Shown here: one piece after another, positions 18,937 through 20,875 of the stretch
Position numbering within the stretch: position 1 is the first letter of the stretch
How the letters are laid out: each line of letters begins with the position of its first letter
Virus record (IMG/VR): IMGVR_UViG_3300046499_000296
Coordinates: 1 to 20,875 of that record
Reading direction: 5' to 3' (one strand)
DNA length: 20,875 nucleotides
Source of the DNA: a virus
Made by a program: the position numbers and the translations under genes
Notes under the pieces: model-generated
Told to the model about the DNA's origin: nothing
Seen by the model: the letters and a program-made list of their open reading frames with translations, nothing else
Database searches by the model: none

Positions 18937-20875
18937 GCTTATCAACTGCTGGTATGAGTTACATGCCATCCTCTCCGTCATCGGGAGGCGTGTCACCATT
19001 GGCAACACCGGTAGCGCCGGTAATGCAAGAGGAGATACAAGATGATTTAGCTCGTTATGTAAGAAGTGCTTTTATTGAAGCAGAAATGTATCGCCGGGTA
19101 TCGGGGGTAGAAGAACGGCTTTTACGGGCATTAAGAGCAAGACGGTATGTATATGATCCAGAAGACGCAGGACTTGTTGGTGCGATTGATGTATATATTG
19201 GTCTTACTGCTCTTAAGTGTCGCGCTGCTGAAAGTTGGATTAATGACATTTTACTTAGTGCGATAGATAAACCTTGGACGTTATCTCCTACTCCAATTCC
19301 AGAACTTCCGCCGTGGATGAAAGAGCAAGTTGTAGACGCTCTGGAATTAGAGTTACAGCAATCAGGTGTACCAGAAGATTTACGTGCTAGAGCGAAACAG
19401 CTTAAAGACGCAGCTTTAAAATATGCTAGAGAAAAAGCTAAGTCTGCTTGTGATGGAATGGAATTAAAAATAGAAGATCAGTTATTAGAAGGTGATTGGC
19501 GTCCAGCGTTTGCAGAGTTTATACAAGATTTTTGTACGTTTCCAGCGGCTTTTATGCGAGCGCCGGTTATAGAGAATAAAAGAAGACTAGAATGGAATGG
19601 TAAAAAAGTTGTTGAAAAAGTTGATACAATTTATGTATCTCGGAGAATAAGCCCATTTGATGCGTATCCATCTATGGAGAGTACTACTCCACAGAATGGA
19701 CGGTTTTTTATAGAACGTCGTAAGATACAGATGGATGAATTACATTTGTGTCTTGGACTACAAGGATTTAATGACGAGACTATTAGAACAGTATTAGAAA
19801 AATATGCTAATACTGGTTTTGAAGAACAATTAAGGCCGGATTATCAAAGAAAGTTTCTTCAAGACACATTTACGCCTACTTTAGATCGAAAGACTTTAGA
19901 TTTAATCATTTATAATGGCAAAATACCGGGCAAGTATCTTATAGAACGTAATATATTAGTAAAAGACCCGGAGGCACAATATGAATGTGAGATTTGGACG
20001 ATCAATAACTACACTGTTAAAGCGGTTATTAATCCGTATCCATTACAAGCACGTCCTATATTCTCATCGTCGTTTGTTAAAGTACCGGGCGCATTATGGG
20101 GTGAAGGTTTAGCAGACATATTACGGGATACGCAGAGAGTAGTTAACTCTGCTGCGCGGTCTATTGTACGTAATATGAGTTATTCGTCTGGTCCAGTAGG
20201 TGAAGTGGATGTAGATCGTTTAACTGCTGGAGAAATACCAGATGAAGTATTCCCATATAAACTATATCATGTGGAAACAGACCCAACAGGTAAGGGTAAT
20301 CCTGCTTATCGTTGGTTTGTTATACCCACAGTAGTACCAGAACTATTACAAGTATGGGATAAGTTTAGTCAAATAGCGGATGATCTAAGTGGTGTCCCGC
20401 CATATATAATGGGTAATACTCAAGTACAGGGTGCTGGTCGTACAATGGGCGGTCTTAGCATGTTAATGGCTAATGCTGCTAAGGGTATTAAGAATAGTAT
20501 TCTAAATCTGGATCGTGATGTTATAGAAGATGTAATAACGTTCTATTATAATATGAATATGCGATTTGATGATGATCCAGATATTAAAGCAGATGTTCAA
20601 GTTATTGCGCGTGGCGCTACTGGACTTCTGCAACGTGAGTTGGCACAAGCTAAAACTCTTGAACTATTACAGGCGCTTACTCCGTATGCTGCGCCACAAC
20701 AAGGTATTCAGCCACTTATACCGCCAGAAGGTATGCAAGTTTTATTACGTGAAGTGCTTAAGACTACTGGTTTACCAGTGGATGAGATTATACCTAATCC
20801 AGATAAACTAAGTGCGCTTTTAACAAGTCTAGGTTCTGTAGGTGGTAATCCACAGGCTATAGCGTCTTTAATACA
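18933..20875 (+). CDS. Portal protein, 3' end cut off by window
   Basis: The frame opens at ATG 18933, overlapping the previous stop as ATGA, and stays open to the window end (647 codons visible). Features typical of large podovirus-like portal proteins are a helical N-terminal part ([20 protein letters not shown]), [18 protein letters not shown] and [13 protein letters not shown] in the wing region, [12 protein letters not shown], and near residues 487-508 GVPPYIMG followed by AGRTMGGL. The last is the conserved stem-crown approach. The portal forms the ring through which the terminase pumps DNA and to which the tail attaches. The visible length already exceeds that of most siphovirus portals. 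No stop is seen, so the true length is unknown. Confidence 0.9.
   Translation, partial: MSLSTAGMSYMPSSPSSGGVSPLATPVAPVMQEEIQDDLARYVRSAFIEAEMYRRVSGVEERLLRALRARRYVYDPEDAGLVGAIDVYIGLTALKCRAAESWINDILLSAIDKPWTLSPTPIPELPPWMKEQVVDALELELQQSGVPEDLRARAKQLKDAALKYAREKAKSACDGMELKIEDQLLEGDWRPAFAEFIQDFCTFPAAFMRAPVIENKRRLEWNGKKVVEKVDTIYVSRRISPFDAYPSMESTTPQNGRFFIERRKIQMDELHLCLGLQGFNDETIRTVLEKYANTGFEEQLRPDYQRKFLQDTFTPTLDRKTLDLIIYNGKIPGKYLIERNILVKDPEAQYECEIWTINNYTVKAVINPYPLQARPIFSSSFVKVPGALWGEGLADILRDTQRVVNSAARSIVRNMSYSSGPVGEVDVDRLTAGEIPDEVFPYKLYHVETDPTGKGNPAYRWFVIPTVVPELLQVWDKFSQIADDLSGVPPYIMGNTQVQGAGRTMGGLSMLMANAAKGIKNSILNLDRDVIEDVITFYYNMNMRFDDDPDIKADVQVIARGATGLLQRELAQAKTLELLQALTPYAAPQQGIQPLIPPEGMQVLLREVLKTTGLPVDEIIPNPDKLSALLTSLGSVGGNPQAIASLI

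Noticed and set aside
1-20875. tRNA genes, integrase or attachment sites
   Set aside because: No cloverleaf with a T-loop GTTCRA box, no recombinase motifs and no paired direct repeats of suitable type were seen.

Overview
This window is a stretch of a tailed double-stranded DNA phage genome (Caudoviricetes). The evidence is a complete large terminase subunit with both ATPase and nuclease motifs, a likely small terminase subunit, a long 3'-truncated portal protein, several virion or tail-fibre type proteins, and genes packed with ATGA, GTGA or TAATG overlaps. The host is probably a Gram-negative bacterium, most likely a proteobacterium. That is inferred from sigma70-like promoters, AGGAG ribosome binding sites and the families present (DUF3309, DUF932), not shown directly. 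No integrase, attachment site, tRNA or CRISPR array is visible, so I see no evidence for lysogeny inside this window.

Left arm (1-8224, all genes on the minus strand). Three transcription blocks can be read. (a) DUF932 protein (7184-8224), a strong terminator, then two small genes (7121-6703) ending at a second strong terminator near 6651-6694. (b) Promoter at 6444-6473, two small genes (6419-5919), terminator at 5863-5890. (c) Promoter at 5513-5541, then a long tightly coupled run of small genes of unknown function down to position 1, with a second internal promoter at 1915-1942 in front of a SprT-like zinc metalloprotease. This layout is typical of an early or host-takeover region. Four genes of about 50 codons (2641-2799, 4206-4364, 6703-6876 and a trimmed basic protein at 702-851) were found by following start/stop coupling.

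Control regions. The non-coding stretches 5542-5918, 6474-6702 and 8225-8740 carry unexplained structure: five copies of a 17-bp repeat, a perfect 22-bp palindrome containing TATAAT on both strands, several copies of a TTGTATACAA palindrome, and a pair of mutually exclusive hairpins. These are the best candidates for an origin of replication and a phage-specific regulatory circuit.

Right arm (8741-20875, all plus strand). A promoter at 8681-8709 leads into small conserved phage proteins, a zinc-ribbon protein, the terminase small subunit, three short overlapping genes, the large terminase, a C2HC finger protein and a RimI-like GNAT acetyltransferase. After a hairpin and a second promoter (13078-13106) come an unknown 193-residue protein, a coiled-coil plus membrane-anchor protein (XhlA/holin-like), a DUF3309 membrane peptide, a series of virion-surface or tail-fibre proteins including a collagen-like fibre, and then the portal protein. 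Fibre genes lying between the terminase and the portal is an unusual order. Capsid, tail tube, tape measure and replication enzymes are not in the window.
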